Origin: Azonexus sp.
GTDB taxonomy: Bacteria > Pseudomonadota > Gammaproteobacteria > Burkholderiales > Rhodocyclaceae
DNA length: 64,000 nt
Direction of reading: 5' to 3'
Assembly: GCA_030696345.1 (NCBI GenBank)
Contig: JAUYSK010000016.1
Location: 496,001-560,000, forward strand
Part shown: piece after piece, positions 47,824 through 57,303 of the stretch
Layout: every line of letters starts with the position of its first letter
How positions within the stretch are numbered: the first letter of the stretch is position 1
Position numbers and translations under genes: made by a program
Notes under the pieces: model-generated
What the model was told of the DNA's origin: nothing
Databases searched by the model: none
Seen by the model: only the letters and a program-made list of their open reading frames with translations

Positions 47824-48126
47824 ATGTGTCTCGGCATCCCCGTCCAGGTTCTCGAATGCGGCGAGCATTTTGCCCGTTGCGCCGGGCGTAACGGCGAAGT
47901 ACGCGTCGACCTCAGCCTGGTGGGCCAGCAAGCGGTTGGTACCTGGCTGCTGACTTTTCTCGACGCGGCCCGCGAGACGATTCCAGCCGAGCGTGCCGAG
48001 GTGATCAACGCTGCCCTCGCCGCACTTGAAGCGGCACATCACGGCGCCACCGATTTCTCGGCATTTTTCGCCGATCTTGACCGCGAACCCCAACTCCCCG
48101 AATTTTTGCGAATGGAAAAACAATGA
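47824..48126 (+). CDS. hupF: HypC/HupF-family chaperone
   Basis: A 100-residue HypC-type protein beginning MCLGIPVQVLE with the essential cysteine 2; GQQAVGTWLLTFLDAARE follows. It probably guards HupL during NiFe(CN)2CO insertion. One of three HypC paralogues in the window (others at 60777 and 61664), and placed here it is likely specific to hydrogenase 1. It starts 1 nt after hupD and overlaps hupG by 4 nt. Confidence 0.93.
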   Translation: MCLGIPVQVLECGEHFARCAGRNGEVRVDLSLVGQQAVGTWLLTFLDAARETIPAERAEVINAALAALEAAHHGATDFSAFFADLDREPQLPEFLRMEKQ

Positions 48127-48581
48127 GCCTGCAATTTGCCCCCGGACCGACTTCGCTCGAAAGGCTGGAAACGGCCATCGGCCGCATGCAGCAAAAACAC
48201 GGTTTTTTGCGGGTTGACCGCAGCAATCAGGAATTTGCTGCTGGCCTGGTTGCCTTGCTGCTGACCGAAGACCCGCAGCGCAACCTTGAAGTGCTCGACG
48301 CCTGTGTAATTCTGCCCGAGGCGCTGAAGCCGCTGGGTGAGCAGGTCGTGCGCTGGGTGGCAGGAGCCGATTTCGCGCCTGAACTGATGCAGAAGTTTGG
48401 CGTGGCGCGGGCGCCGGCCGTCATTTTTCTGCGTGACGGGCAATATCTTGGCGGGCTGAATGGCATCCGCGACTGGCGTGAATATCAGGGCGAGGTGGCT
48501 CGCCTGCTCGATGGCCCGGCCCAGCCCAAGCCGATCGGCATCCCCGTTCGCGCTGCCGGCACCCAAGGAGTTTGCGCATGA
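48123..48581 (+). CDS. hupG: Thioredoxin-like hydrogenase accessory protein HupG/HyaE
   Basis: A 152-residue HyaE/HupG-family protein, thioredoxin-fold without a CXXC pair. It is proposed to bind the Tat signal of the small subunit or help in its maturation under oxygen. Conserved stretches are GFLRVDRSNQ, LLLTEDPQRNLEVLDACVILPE and FGVARAPAVIFLRDGQYLGGLNGIRDW. The stop overlaps hupH by ATGA. Confidence 0.88.
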   Translation: MSLQFAPGPTSLERLETAIGRMQQKHGFLRVDRSNQEFAAGLVALLLTEDPQRNLEVLDACVILPEALKPLGEQVVRWVAGADFAPELMQKFGVARAPAVIFLRDGQYLGGLNGIRDWREYQGEVARLLDGPAQPKPIGIPVRAAGTQGVCA

Positions 48582-49438
48582 ACCCGTCTACGATGCGTCC
48601 CTTCCCGATCTCCGTGATTGCCATGGGCCCCGACTCGCAGGGCGACGATGCGCCCGAATACATGGCGATGCCCCGCATGGAAACCTTCTCGGCGCCGCGC
48701 CTGCCGGACGATGCCGTGCCCGAGAATATCGAGGCGGCGGTTGCGCTGCTCCACAAGTTTCTGACCGAGGCGGAAGCCGCCGGCTTTGCCACTGTCAGCC
48801 AGTTCGACCTGATCAATATCTTTCCGGCGGTCCGCGAAGTGATCAACCAGTCGATGGGTTTCGGCGAGGTCAGCGCGTTCACCACGGCCCCCGAGCACTG
48901 GCGCGTTCAGGAAAGCTCCTTTGCCGGTCTGTGGCGGGTGCTGGAAGTGGCAGATGACGGCCATATCGTGGTCGATCGCCTCGAAACAGGTGCCATTCCG
49001 ATGGTTTTGACCGATGCGGCGCGGCGCACCTCTGGCCGTGAGTTGGCTGCCCCGTCCTATCCGGAAGGCTGCATGAATGCCCAGGCGCTGGTCGAGGAAA
49101 TTCGCCTGCAGGCCGCTGCCTGGCAGCCCGGAGATGCCGCCCACGTCATCAACCTGACGCTGTTGCCGGTCAGCGATGCCGATCTCGATACGCTGTACGG
49201 CTGGCTGGGGCATCGTGAGGTTTCCATTCTGTCGCGGGGTTACGGCAATTGCCGGATCACCAGCACCCGTCTGCAGAACGTCTGGTGGGTGCAGTACTTC
49301 AACAGCATGGATACGCTGATCCTGAACTCCATCGAAGTCGTCGGCATGCCGGAAGTGGCGCTGGCTGCAGACGAGGATTTCGCCGATTCAGTCGAGCGCC
49401 TGCGTGAATATCTCGACATGATGGCCGAGCCTGTATAG
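48578..49438 (+). CDS. hupH: Hydrogenase maturation protein HupH/HyaF
   Basis: A 286-residue HupH/HyaF-family protein, needed for assembly of the oxygen-tolerant small subunit clusters in related bacteria. Motifs: VIAMGPDSQGDDAPEYMAMP at the N-terminus and LSRGYGNCRITSTRLQNVWWVQYFNSMDTLILNSIEV near the C-terminus. It starts at 48578 within the hupG stop and is followed by a palindromic MITE-like element. Confidence 0.92.
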   Translation: MNPSTMRPFPISVIAMGPDSQGDDAPEYMAMPRMETFSAPRLPDDAVPENIEAAVALLHKFLTEAEAAGFATVSQFDLINIFPAVREVINQSMGFGEVSAFTTAPEHWRVQESSFAGLWRVLEVADDGHIVVDRLETGAIPMVLTDAARRTSGRELAAPSYPEGCMNAQALVEEIRLQAAAWQPGDAAHVINLTLLPVSDADLDTLYGWLGHREVSILSRGYGNCRITSTRLQNVWWVQYFNSMDTLILNSIEVVGMPEVALAADEDFADSVERLREYLDMMAEPV

Positions 49439-49446
49439 TTAGGTGA

Positions 49447-49599
49447 CCTGCTTCGCAATTGTCGCAACATGAAAGCTTGTCTTTGCACCTCTGGCGTTGT
49501 TGCGCATCCTCGCGATAGCATTGGCTATCGCTCCGGTTCGCGCCTAGCCAGACGCGCAAATCCGGCGCCTTCATTTTGTTCCGCCAATCACGAAGCAGG
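49447..49599. repeat. MITE/REP-like palindromic element between hupH and hupI
   Basis: About 153 bp. The ends CCTGCTTCGCAATTG (49447) and, inverted, CCTGCTTCGTGATTG (from 49599) are imperfect inverted repeats of about 28 bp. Inside are GCGATAGC-ATTG-GCTATCGC (near 49512-49531) and further arms matching at GCCAGA and GCAAA, so the whole element folds on itself. It encodes no protein. Confidence 0.75.
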
Positions 49600-49605
49600 C
49601 CACTG

Positions 49606-49803
49606 ATGCGTTTCGAAGGTTCCTTTCTCAACGTCAAACCCGAAGACAGGCTGGAGTGCGGCATCTGCTGGTGGGTGTACGACCCCGTCGAGGGTGACGA
49701 CGTCCGTGCCATTCCGCCCGGTACGGCATTTGCCGATTTGCCGGAGGACTGGTGCTGCCCGGGTTGTGATGCGCCGAAACACAAGTTCATGGTGACCGAG
49801 TGA
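49606..49803 (+). CDS. hupI: Rubredoxin HupI
   Basis: A 65-residue rubredoxin with the two iron-binding pairs CGICWWVYDP and CCPGCDAPKHKF. HupI/HoxR-type rubredoxins help assemble the hydrogenase small subunit clusters under air. Start ATG 49606; the GAAGCAGG that serves as its ribosome binding site is the end of the adjacent palindromic element. The stop overlaps the next GTG start. Confidence 0.94.
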   Translation: MRFEGSFLNVKPEDRLECGICWWVYDPVEGDDVRAIPPGTAFADLPEDWCCPGCDAPKHKFMVTE

Positions 49804-50267
49804 GGCTGTGGACGACAGACCCGTCGCCTGAGCTGGTGGCAGTGTTCGAGGAAATTGCCCGTACCCGGATGGCCGATGTGCCGATCTGCAATTCGGCTTT
49901 GCAGGTCGAGGCCGTCGGTTTTCGCCGTACGCCCGAAGGCCACTGGGCCGGCCTGATGATTACCCCCTGGGCGATCAATCTGCTCTGCCTGCCCGGTCAG
50001 GACGAAGGCTGGCCGGCGCTTGCGGCGTGCAGCAAGCATGACTGGCATTTTCCGTCCGGCGACTATGAATTCATCGTGGCGCAGGAGGATAGCCTGGGCA
50101 CTTATCACCTTTGCTCATTGTTCTCGCCGGCACTGGAATTTGCAAAGCACGAGCTGGCGCGCTTGACGGCGCTGGAGACGGTACATGCGCTGTTCGCCGA
50201 ACCGATGTCGCCGCCGGTCGCTGCGACCGCAACCAATCGACGGGCCTTTCTGGGATTGCGCGGATGA
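49800..50267 (+). CDS. hupJ: HybE-family chaperone HupJ
   Basis: A 155-residue HybE-type assembly chaperone. Features: MADVPICNSALQVEAVGFR, WAGLMITPWAINLLCLP, and FPSGDYEFIVAQEDSLGTYHLCSLFSP. The last ten residues NRRAFLGLRG resemble a Tat twin-arginine motif. A paralogue is at 61060. GTG start overlapping the rubredoxin TGA; the stop overlaps hupK as ATGA. Confidence 0.9.
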   Translation: MRLWTTDPSPELVAVFEEIARTRMADVPICNSALQVEAVGFRRTPEGHWAGLMITPWAINLLCLPGQDEGWPALAACSKHDWHFPSGDYEFIVAQEDSLGTYHLCSLFSPALEFAKHELARLTALETVHALFAEPMSPPVAATATNRRAFLGLRG

Positions 50268-51160
50268 CGTCGGCCGGTTTGTTGTCCGTCAGCGCCGGTC
50301 TGAACGATGGTCGGCTGGAAAATATTTCTGTCGATCTGCAACGTCCGTTGGTGACGCAGTTGTTTTTCGGCCAGATTCCCGACGCGGTGGTCAAGACCAT
50401 TCCCTACCTCTACACCTTGTGCGCCCATGCCCAGCGTGCCGTGGCGCAGGCGGCGCTGGCCGCCGCCGCGGACGAGCTGCGGCGCCCGGTGGATGCCGGC
50501 GAGTTGTGGATCGAAATGTTGCACGAGAATTTCTGGCGCCTGTTGCTCGACTGGCCGACGGCGCTGGGTTTGCCGCAGGCGCGCGAGGCTTTCGTTGCCT
50601 GGCGTGGCGAGCGGCAGGGTGAGAACTGCCTGGCCGAAACGCAGAAGCTGCTGCTAGTTGTGCGTGAACTGGCTGAAAAATGCCTCGAAATCATGGTCGA
50701 CCGCAGCACTCACGGTGAGCCCGAAGCGCCGAGCCTTGTCCCCGAGGCCTGGCTTGGTTATTGGCAGGGTAAGGTCGATCATCCGCCGGTCATGCTGCGG
50801 CCGGCTTCGGTGGCGGCCGCATATCGGGCGCGCCTGGCTGAAGTCGAACGGGCGGTGGTGGCGCTGGAAACGAGGACAGCCTATCCGATTGATGCAGCCG
50901 GTGAAGATGGCTGGGGCGTTGCCCAGACCCTGACCGCGCGAGGCGTGCTGACGCATGCGGTGCATGTGGTGAATGAAAAGGTACTGAATTACCGGGTGTG
51001 GGCGCCGACCGACGTGTTTTTCGCCGATGCCGGCGCCCTTGCCGGGCTGCTGGCAGGGTGCCGCTTTGCTTCGCGGGAGGAGGCCAGGCTGGCATTGGAT
51101 CAGGCCATCCTCGCCCTCGACCCCTGTGTTCCCTACGAGGTGGAACTGCACCATGCATGA
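50264..51160 (+). CDS. hupK: HupK hydrogenase accessory protein (large-subunit-like)
   Basis: A 298-residue HupK/HoxV-family protein. These resemble the hydrogenase large subunit and are thought to be a scaffold for Fe(CN)2CO cofactor assembly. The C-terminal [14 protein letters not shown] keeps part of the DPCxxC pattern of the large subunit with only one cysteine. It starts at 50264 in the hupJ stop and overlaps hypA by 8 nt. Confidence 0.9.
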   Translation: MTSAGLLSVSAGLNDGRLENISVDLQRPLVTQLFFGQIPDAVVKTIPYLYTLCAHAQRAVAQAALAAAADELRRPVDAGELWIEMLHENFWRLLLDWPTALGLPQAREAFVAWRGERQGENCLAETQKLLLVVRELAEKCLEIMVDRSTHGEPEAPSLVPEAWLGYWQGKVDHPPVMLRPASVAAAYRARLAEVERAVVALETRTAYPIDAAGEDGWGVAQTLTARGVLTHAVHVVNEKVLNYRVWAPTDVFFADAGALAGLLAGCRFASREEARLALDQAILALDPCVPYEVELHHA

Positions 51161-51494
51161 AATGTCTCTTGCCGAAGGGGTGTTGCAACTGGTCGAGGAA
51201 ACGGCGCAGCGCGAAAAGGCGCAGCGGGTTAAGCTGGTCGTGCTGGAAATCGGGCGTTTGTCATCGGTCGAGCCGGAGGCCTTGAAGTTCTGCTTCGAGG
51301 CGGTGACCCACGGCAGCATTGCGCAGGGGGCGGCGCTGGAAATTGTCAGCGTGCCGGGCGCCGGCTGGTGCATGCCCTGCGGTGAAACAGTACCGATGAC
51401 CGAGAGTTTCGGGGCGTGCCCGAAGTGCGGCAGCTATCAGGTCCAACCGACCAGCGGCACTGACATGCGGGTCAAGGAAATCGAAATCGAGTAG
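51153..51494 (+). CDS. hypA: Nickel insertion protein HypA
   Basis: A 113-residue nickel chaperone. The N-terminal [10 protein letters not shown] carries the nickel-binding MHE; the zinc site has [10 protein letters not shown] and CPKCGSYQV. It acts with HypB to deliver nickel to the large subunit. Starts at 51153 inside the end of hupK. Confidence 0.96.
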   Translation: MHEMSLAEGVLQLVEETAQREKAQRVKLVVLEIGRLSSVEPEALKFCFEAVTHGSIAQGAALEIVSVPGAGWCMPCGETVPMTESFGACPKCGSYQVQPTSGTDMRVKEIEIE

Positions 51495-51514
51495 GTAATA
51501 AAGGAGACAGGACG

Positions 51515-52603
51515 ATGTGTACAGTTTGTGGCTGCGGCGCGGGGGAAGTGAAAATCGAAGGTGGTGTGGCCGGGCAAGCCCACGAACACAGCCACGTTCA
51601 TCCGGATGGCACGGTGCATAGTCATTCGCACGACCATGCCAACGAACACGCCCATGACCATGCCGCTTCACCGGTTGACGCGCATGCGCATCCGCACCAC
51701 CACGCCGATGGCAGCGAGCATAGCCATCCGCATGTCCACAATGGCGAACATGTTCATGAACATGGCCACGGGCATGGCGATCATCAGCATCATCATGGCG
51801 TCGGTGGCGACCTCGACTACGGCACCGGCCCGGCCCGTGCCCATGTGCCGGGGATGAGCCAGTCGCGCATGGTGCAGATCGAGCAGGATATCCTCACCAA
51901 GAACAATACCTATGCCGTCGCCAACCGCCGCTGGTTCGACGAGCGCGGCATCTTCGCGCTTAACCTGGTTTCCAGCCCGGGTTCGGGCAAGACGACGCTG
52001 CTGGTCAAGACCATCGAGCGCCTGAAAGAGAAAATGGCGATCACCGTTGTCGAAGGTGATCAGCAGACTTCCAATGATGCCGAGCGCATCCGTGCCACTG
52101 GAGTCGCTGCCCTGCAGATCAACACCGGCAAGGGCTGCCACCTCGATGGCCACATGGTCGGCCACGCGCTGCAACGCCTGAAACCGGCCGACGAATCGCT
52201 GTTCCTGATCGAAAACGTCGGTAATCTGGTCTGCCCGGCGGCTTTCGACCTTGGCGAACACCACAAGGTGGCCATCCTGTCGGTCACCGAGGGCGAGGAC
52301 AAGCCACTGAAATATCCGGACATGTTCCGCGCGGCCGACGTCATGCTGCTCAACAAGTGCGACCTGCTGCCCTACCTCGAATTCGACGCTGATCTGGCCG
52401 AGGCCAATGCCCGGCGAGTCAATCCGCACCTGACCATTTTCCGCGTTTCGGCAACCAGCGGCGACGGGCTCTCGGCTTGGCTGTCGTGGATCGAAGCCGG
52501 TCTGGAAGCACAGCGCGGTCAGCGTTCGGAAACGGTCGACGCCCTGAAGCAGCGCGTCGCTGAACTGGAGCGCCAGATGGAGCAGATGCAGGCAGCAAAA
52601 TGA
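51515..52603 (+). CDS. hypB: Nickel-storing GTPase HypB
   Basis: A 362-residue G3E GTPase. The N-terminus has MCTVCGCG, the high-affinity nickel site of Proteobacteria; about residues 23-95 are strongly histidine-rich (a nickel reservoir); P-loop [11 protein letters not shown] near residue 150; [17 protein letters not shown] with the second metal site; NKCDLLPY for base recognition. The C-terminus ends in a short coiled coil ([13 protein letters not shown]). It overlaps hypF by 4 nt. Confidence 0.97.
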   Translation: MCTVCGCGAGEVKIEGGVAGQAHEHSHVHPDGTVHSHSHDHANEHAHDHAASPVDAHAHPHHHADGSEHSHPHVHNGEHVHEHGHGHGDHQHHHGVGGDLDYGTGPARAHVPGMSQSRMVQIEQDILTKNNTYAVANRRWFDERGIFALNLVSSPGSGKTTLLVKTIERLKEKMAITVVEGDQQTSNDAERIRATGVAALQINTGKGCHLDGHMVGHALQRLKPADESLFLIENVGNLVCPAAFDLGEHHKVAILSVTEGEDKPLKYPDMFRAADVMLLNKCDLLPYLEFDADLAEANARRVNPHLTIFRVSATSGDGLSAWLSWIEAGLEAQRGQRSETVDALKQRVAELERQMEQMQAAK

Positions 52604-54876
52604 CCGGTCGGAGCATCCGCGTTCGCGGTCTGGTCCAGGGCGTCGGCTTTCGTCCTTATGTCTGGCGGCTGGCCAATGAACTCGGTCTGAACGGCTGGGT
52701 ACGCAACGACGGGGCTGGCGTCAGCATTGCGGTTGGCGGTAAAAAACTGGCTGAATTCCTTGAACGGTTGCCGAACGAGGCGCCTCGGCTGGCTCGCGTC
52801 GATGGCATCAAGGTGCTTGAGGCGGAAGTGAGCGAGTCAGGCTTCGCCATTCTGGAAAGTGTCGCCGGCGACATCTCGACCGCCATTGGCCCTGATGCGG
52901 CGATCTGCCCGGAATGTATTGCTGACATCTGCGACCCGAATAATCGCCGCTGGCGCTATGCCTTCACCACCTGCACACACTGTGGCCCGCGTTATACCGT
53001 CAGCCGGCGGATTCCCTATGATCGGGCGCAGACCAGTCTGGCGGCCTTTCCGTTATGCCCGCCATGCGGCGCTGAATACAGTGCTGCGGTGGACCGTCGT
53101 TTTCATGCAGAAACCACGTGTTGCCCGGATTGCGGGCCGCAATTAAGCCTGCTTGATGCCGCTGGTACTCAAATGCTCGGCGACCCTGTCGCCGAAACCT
53201 TGCGCCTGCTGCGCGATGGAAAGATCGTTGCGATCAAGGGTCTGGGCGGATTCCACCTTGCCTGCGATGCCCGCGATGCGGTGGCAATTGCCGAGTTGCG
53301 CGAACGCAAGCAACGCGAGGAAAAGCCGTTGGCGGTGATGGCGCTCAACGCCGCCTCGCTGCAGGACTACGCCCGCATCGGCCCGGTCGAACTGGTGCTG
53401 CTCAAGAGCGCCGCTGCGCCCATCGTGCTTTGCCCCAAGGCTGAAACCCAGTTGTCCGGCATTGCGCCCGGCCTGGCCTGGCTCGGCGTCATGCTGCCGG
53501 CGACGCCGCTGCATTTGTTGCTCTGGCATGAAGCTGCCGGCCAACCTGCCGGTACCGACTGGCTAGCTCAGCCCAATGATCTGCTGCTGGTAATGACCAG
53601 TGCCAATCCGCATGGCGAACCGTTGGTCATCGACAACGACGAAGCCGTCGAGCGCCTGACCGGGATCGCCGATGCCTTTTTGCTGCACGACCGCGAGATT
53701 GTTGTCCGTTGCGATGATTCCGTGGTTCGTGCCGGCCCGGCCTTTATCCGCCGCGCCCGTGGCTACGTGCCGCTACCGATCCCGCTGGCCAGCGGTGGCC
53801 CGAGCGTGCTGGCGCTGGGCGGCTTCCTGAAGAATACAGTTTGCGTCATGAAAGGCCGGGAAGCTTTCCTGTCGCAGCACATCGGCGGCCTCGACAATGC
53901 CGCGGCGATCGGCTTTCTCGAAGAAACAGTGGCACACCTGCTGGCAATTCTTGACGTCAAGCCTGACCTGATCGCCCACGACCTGCATCCTGATTTCGCC
54001 TCGACCCATCTGGCCCTGCGTCTGGCTGACGAGTGGGGCATTCCGGCGCTGGCCGTCGGGCATCACCATGCCCACATTGCAGCGATTTGCGCTGAACATG
54101 GCGTCAACGAGCCGGTTATTGGTCTGGCTATCGATGGCGTTGGTCTCGGCCCGGATGGCGGCTTGTGGGGGGGCGAATTGCTGCGGGTTGATGGCAATGA
54201 TTGCCAACGCCTCGGCCACCTTAAAACGCTGGCCCTGCCCGGCGGCGACCGTGCTGCCCGCGAGCCCTGGCGGATGGCGGTATCGGCCCTGTACGGTGCC
54301 GGGATGGAGTACCGCATCGGCGGCTGGTTGAAACAGTATTACCCCAAGCGCGATGCCGCGCCGTTGCTGATCATGCTTTCCCGCAATCTGCGCTGCCCGC
54401 CGACGAGCAGTCTTGGTCGCTGGTTCGACGCTGCGGCCGGTTTGCTTGGGTTGCGCGATGAAGCTCAGTACGAAGGCCAGGCGGCGATGGAACTTGAAGG
54501 CCTGGCCGCCAGACACGGGCCGGTCGAGCCGGTGGTTGGCGGCTATCGCCTGAGTGATCAGCATGAACTCGATTTTTCGCCAATGTTGCTGGCGTTGCTG
54601 GCCTGCCCGGATGCAGCGCTCGGTGCCGCCCAATTTCACGCCACCGTCGCCGCGGGTTTGGCCGAATGGCTGATTGCTGCGGTCGACCGCGAAAAAGTGG
54701 CAAAAATCGTCGTTGGTGGTGGCTGCGCGATGAACGCGGTATTGATGTCGGCATTGAGCCGGCAACTCAAGGCCGCCGGGCTGACACAGTTCGAAGCGCA
54801 ACAGGCGCCGCCGAATGATGGTGGACTGGCGCTTGGGCAAGCCTGGCTGGCGCGCCGTTCCTTCCGGAGCCAATAG
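52600..54876 (+). CDS. hypF: Carbamoyltransferase HypF
   Basis: A 758-residue enzyme making the thiocarboxamide precursor of the CN ligands with HypE. Domains: acylphosphatase ([20 protein letters not shown], residues 1-95), two zinc fingers ([16 protein letters not shown] and [15 protein letters not shown], 105-185), YrdC-like adenylation domain ([11 protein letters not shown], 200-380), and a Kae1-like carbamoyltransferase with [16 protein letters not shown]. Normal full length. It closes the first maturation run and is followed by a terminator. Confidence 0.96.
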   Translation: MTGRSIRVRGLVQGVGFRPYVWRLANELGLNGWVRNDGAGVSIAVGGKKLAEFLERLPNEAPRLARVDGIKVLEAEVSESGFAILESVAGDISTAIGPDAAICPECIADICDPNNRRWRYAFTTCTHCGPRYTVSRRIPYDRAQTSLAAFPLCPPCGAEYSAAVDRRFHAETTCCPDCGPQLSLLDAAGTQMLGDPVAETLRLLRDGKIVAIKGLGGFHLACDARDAVAIAELRERKQREEKPLAVMALNAASLQDYARIGPVELVLLKSAAAPIVLCPKAETQLSGIAPGLAWLGVMLPATPLHLLLWHEAAGQPAGTDWLAQPNDLLLVMTSANPHGEPLVIDNDEAVERLTGIADAFLLHDREIVVRCDDSVVRAGPAFIRRARGYVPLPIPLASGGPSVLALGGFLKNTVCVMKGREAFLSQHIGGLDNAAAIGFLEETVAHLLAILDVKPDLIAHDLHPDFASTHLALRLADEWGIPALAVGHHHAHIAAICAEHGVNEPVIGLAIDGVGLGPDGGLWGGELLRVDGNDCQRLGHLKTLALPGGDRAAREPWRMAVSALYGAGMEYRIGGWLKQYYPKRDAAPLLIMLSRNLRCPPTSSLGRWFDAAAGLLGLRDEAQYEGQAAMELEGLAARHGPVEPVVGGYRLSDQHELDFSPMLLALLACPDAALGAAQFHATVAAGLAEWLIAAVDREKVAKIVVGGGCAMNAVLMSALSRQLKAAGLTQFEAQQAPPNDGGLALGQAWLARRSFRSQ

Positions 54877-54931
54877 CACATTGCTGCAAGCTGGCTTTGC
54901 ACTTGCTGGAAAAAGTGGAAAGCGTTGTTGC

Positions 54932-54964
54932 AAAAAACCGGCCTGAATCTTGGCCCGTTTTTTC
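54932..54964 (+). terminator. Terminator after hypF
   Basis: AAAAAAC-C-GGCC, 8-nt loop, GGCC-C-GTTTTTT: a hairpin with A and T tracts. It separates the hup-hypABF operon from hydrogenase 2. Confidence 0.75.
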
Positions 54965-54996
54965 CTAAGTGTCTGGAAAAAAACAACTGTTGTTTC

Positions 54997-55012
54997 TGGC
55001 TCAGTAGTTGCT
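54997..55012 (+). promoter_or_regulatory. Candidate sigma-54 promoter of the hyb operon
   Basis: TGGCTCAGTAGTTGCT has the GG-N10-GC geometry with TGGC at -24 and TTGCT at -12. It lies after the hypF terminator and 82 bp before hybO. Weaker match in the middle than the hup promoter. Confidence 0.65.
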
Positions 55013-55093
55013 AATATAACAAAAAATGCCAGCTCCCCAATGGAGACACCTTGTCGGTCAAAAGCCGATACCAAAGGATAATAGGGAGGAGAC

Positions 55094-56278
55094 ATGGCCA
55101 AGCAACAACTGATCTCGCTGGAGAGCGATTCTCGCATCCTGGCGGCAGCGGAGCGTCTGATGATGACGCGCCGGGAATACCTGCAATTTTGTGCGGCGCT
55201 CGCAGCGACGCTGGGGCTGCCTCAAGGGGCCGACGCGGCGGTCGCCGAAGCGGTCGCGACGAAAAGACGCCCGAGCGTGATCTGGCTGCATTTTCAGGAG
55301 TGCACCGGCTGCACCGAGTCGATGCTGCGCTCCGAGCATCCGACGCTGGAAAAACTGATTCTTGACGTCATCTCGCTCGATTATCACGAGACCCTGTTCG
55401 CCGCCGCCGGCCATCAGGTCGAAGCGGCGCGCAAGACGGCGATGCAGGAAAACAAAGGCAAATACATTCTGGTCGTCGAGGGGTCGATTCCGACCAAGGA
55501 TGGCGGCATCTATTGCAAGATCGGCGGCAAGACGGCGATCGAATTGCTCAAGGAGTGCGCTGCCGACGCGGCAGCGGTGATCGCCATCGGTTCCTGCGCT
55601 TCCTGGGGTGGCATGCCGTCGACCGGCCCGAATCCGACCGGCGCTTCCAGCGTTGCCGAGGTGCTGGGCAAGCCGGTGGTGACCATTCCGGGCTGCCCGC
55701 CCAATCCGTACAACTTCCTGTCGACGGTCGTGCATTTCCTGACCTTCGGCGCCTTGCCTGCGGTCGACCATCTCGGGCGGCCGAAATTCGCCTATTCGCG
55801 GCTGATCCACGAAAACTGCGAACGCCGCGCCCACTTCGATGCCGGCCGCTTTGCCATGGAGTTCGGTGACGAAGGCCATCGCAAGGGCCATTGCCTCTAC
55901 AAGCTGGGCTGCAAGGGGCCGGAAACCTATGCCAATTGCTCGGTCATCATGTTCGGTGATGCCGGGGCCGGCACCTGGCCGGTGGCCTGCGGCCATCCCT
56001 GCATCGGCTGTACCGAGCAGGGCATTGGTTTCGCCAAGCCGATCCACGCCATGGCCAAGATGAAGAACATCGAACCCAGCGTATTCCTGCCGCGCATTGT
56101 CGAGGAAAAGGGTTTGGGCGCTTCGCTTGGCGCCGCTGCTGTTCTCGCCGCTGTGGCTGGTGCTGCGGCTGGGGCCGGGGTGATGGTGACAAAGAATCTC
56201 GGGCTGTCGCATCAGGCCGAGGAAATGGAAAAGGCCAAGAAGGAAGGCAGCAAAGCCACCGAATCCACGGAGGTTTGA
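55094..56278 (+). CDS. hybO: [NiFe]-hydrogenase 2 small subunit (standard type)
   Basis: The electron-transfer subunit of a Hyb-type uptake hydrogenase, 394 residues. Tat signal TRREYLQFCAALAATLGLP. The proximal cluster has the normal four cysteines: ECTGCTES and SCASWGGMP, with glycine where hupS has extra cysteines. Further ligands: HENCERRAHFDAG, GCKGPETYANC, CGHPCIGCTEQ. C-terminal anchor ASLGAAAVLAAVAGAAAGAGVMV. AGGGAGG ribosome binding site. Likely oxygen-sensitive by comparison with known enzymes. Confidence 0.95.
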   Translation: MAKQQLISLESDSRILAAAERLMMTRREYLQFCAALAATLGLPQGADAAVAEAVATKRRPSVIWLHFQECTGCTESMLRSEHPTLEKLILDVISLDYHETLFAAAGHQVEAARKTAMQENKGKYILVVEGSIPTKDGGIYCKIGGKTAIELLKECAADAAAVIAIGSCASWGGMPSTGPNPTGASSVAEVLGKPVVTIPGCPPNPYNFLSTVVHFLTFGALPAVDHLGRPKFAYSRLIHENCERRAHFDAGRFAMEFGDEGHRKGHCLYKLGCKGPETYANCSVIMFGDAGAGTWPVACGHPCIGCTEQGIGFAKPIHAMAKMKNIEPSVFLPRIVEEKGLGASLGAAAVLAAVAGAAAGAGVMVTKNLGLSHQAEEMEKAKKEGSKATESTEV

Positions 56279-56279
56279 G

Positions 56280-57302
56280 ATGACCACTCGTCGAAATTTC
56301 CTCAGGGGTTGTCTGGCCGGAGGCGCGGCTGCTGCCGCGGCCGTCGTGCCGGAAACCGCCTGCGCCCGCGATACCCTGCAGCGCCCGCCGGAAGGCCTCG
56401 GCCTGCTTTATGACGCAACGCTCTGTGTCGGCTGCCAGGCCTGCGTTGCGGCCTGCAAGCAGGTCAATGAAAACCCGCCCGAGTTCACGGCCATGGAAAA
56501 GTTGTGGGACACACCGCTGGATACCTCGGGCCACACCTTCAACCTGATCAAGATGTACCGCAACGGCACGATGGAAACGAAGGATGCCGAGCAGAACGGG
56601 TTCTCCTTCATGAAAACCTCGTGCATGCACTGTGCCGATCCGTCCTGCGTCTCGGCCTGCCCGGTAACGGCGATGATCAAGGATCCGGTGACCGGTGTCG
56701 TCGCTTACGACGCAGATGCTTGCATCGGCTGCCGTTACTGCGTTGCCGCCTGTCCATTCGGCATTCCCAAGTATCAGTACGATTCGCCGACCGGCAAGAT
56801 TGGCAAGTGCGAGTTGTGCCGGCATCGCCACGAGGATGGTTTCTACTCTGCCTGCGCAGAAGTCTGCCCGACCGGTGCGACGCTGTTCGGTCGCACCGAA
56901 GACCTGCTGGCCGAGGCCAAGCGTCGGCTGGCGCTGAAAGCAGGTGACTGGACGAACGTTCCCCGCGGTCGACTGCCCGCCAAGGGCGAAAAGCCCGAGG
57001 ATGCCGCCAAGTGGAAAGGGCTACTCGATCAGAGCTACGAAGTCAGGGTCGGTAACTACCTGCAGCATGTCTATGGCGAAACCGAGTACGGCGGCACGCA
57101 GGTGTTGAAGCTGTCGGCGGTCAATTTCGAGAAGGTCGGCATGCCCAACCTGCCGCCGAAATCCTCGGCTGCAACCTCGGAAACCATCCAGCACACGCTC
57201 TACGGCGGCCTGATCATGCCGATTGCCGTGCTCGCCGGGCTGACTTTCGTCGCCAGACGCAATGTCGTTGCCGACGATGAAACGCCGAAAGGAGGGAAGT
57301 GA
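56280..57302 (+). CDS. hybA: Hydrogenase 2 iron-sulfur subunit HybA
   Basis: A 340-residue periplasmic ferredoxin with a Tat signal (TTRRNFLRGCLAGG) and four [4Fe-4S] cysteine sets (CVGCQACVAACKQ, CMHCADPSCVSACP, CIGCRYCVAACP, CELCRHRHEDGFYSACAEVCP). A C-terminal hydrophobic segment (GGLIMPIAVLAGLTFVA) would anchor it. It passes electrons from HybO to HybB. Starts 1 nt after hybO. Confidence 0.95.
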   Translation: MTTRRNFLRGCLAGGAAAAAAVVPETACARDTLQRPPEGLGLLYDATLCVGCQACVAACKQVNENPPEFTAMEKLWDTPLDTSGHTFNLIKMYRNGTMETKDAEQNGFSFMKTSCMHCADPSCVSACPVTAMIKDPVTGVVAYDADACIGCRYCVAACPFGIPKYQYDSPTGKIGKCELCRHRHEDGFYSACAEVCPTGATLFGRTEDLLAEAKRRLALKAGDWTNVPRGRLPAKGEKPEDAAKWKGLLDQSYEVRVGNYLQHVYGETEYGGTQVLKLSAVNFEKVGMPNLPPKSSAATSETIQHTLYGGLIMPIAVLAGLTFVARRNVVADDETPKGGK

Positions 57303-57303
57303 C

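Noticed and set aside
54891..54907. Second sigma-54-like sequence CTGGCTTTGCACTTGCT after hypF
   Set aside because: It has the right GG-N10-GC spacing, but a transcript would run at once into the terminator at 54932-54964. The match at 54997 is better placed.
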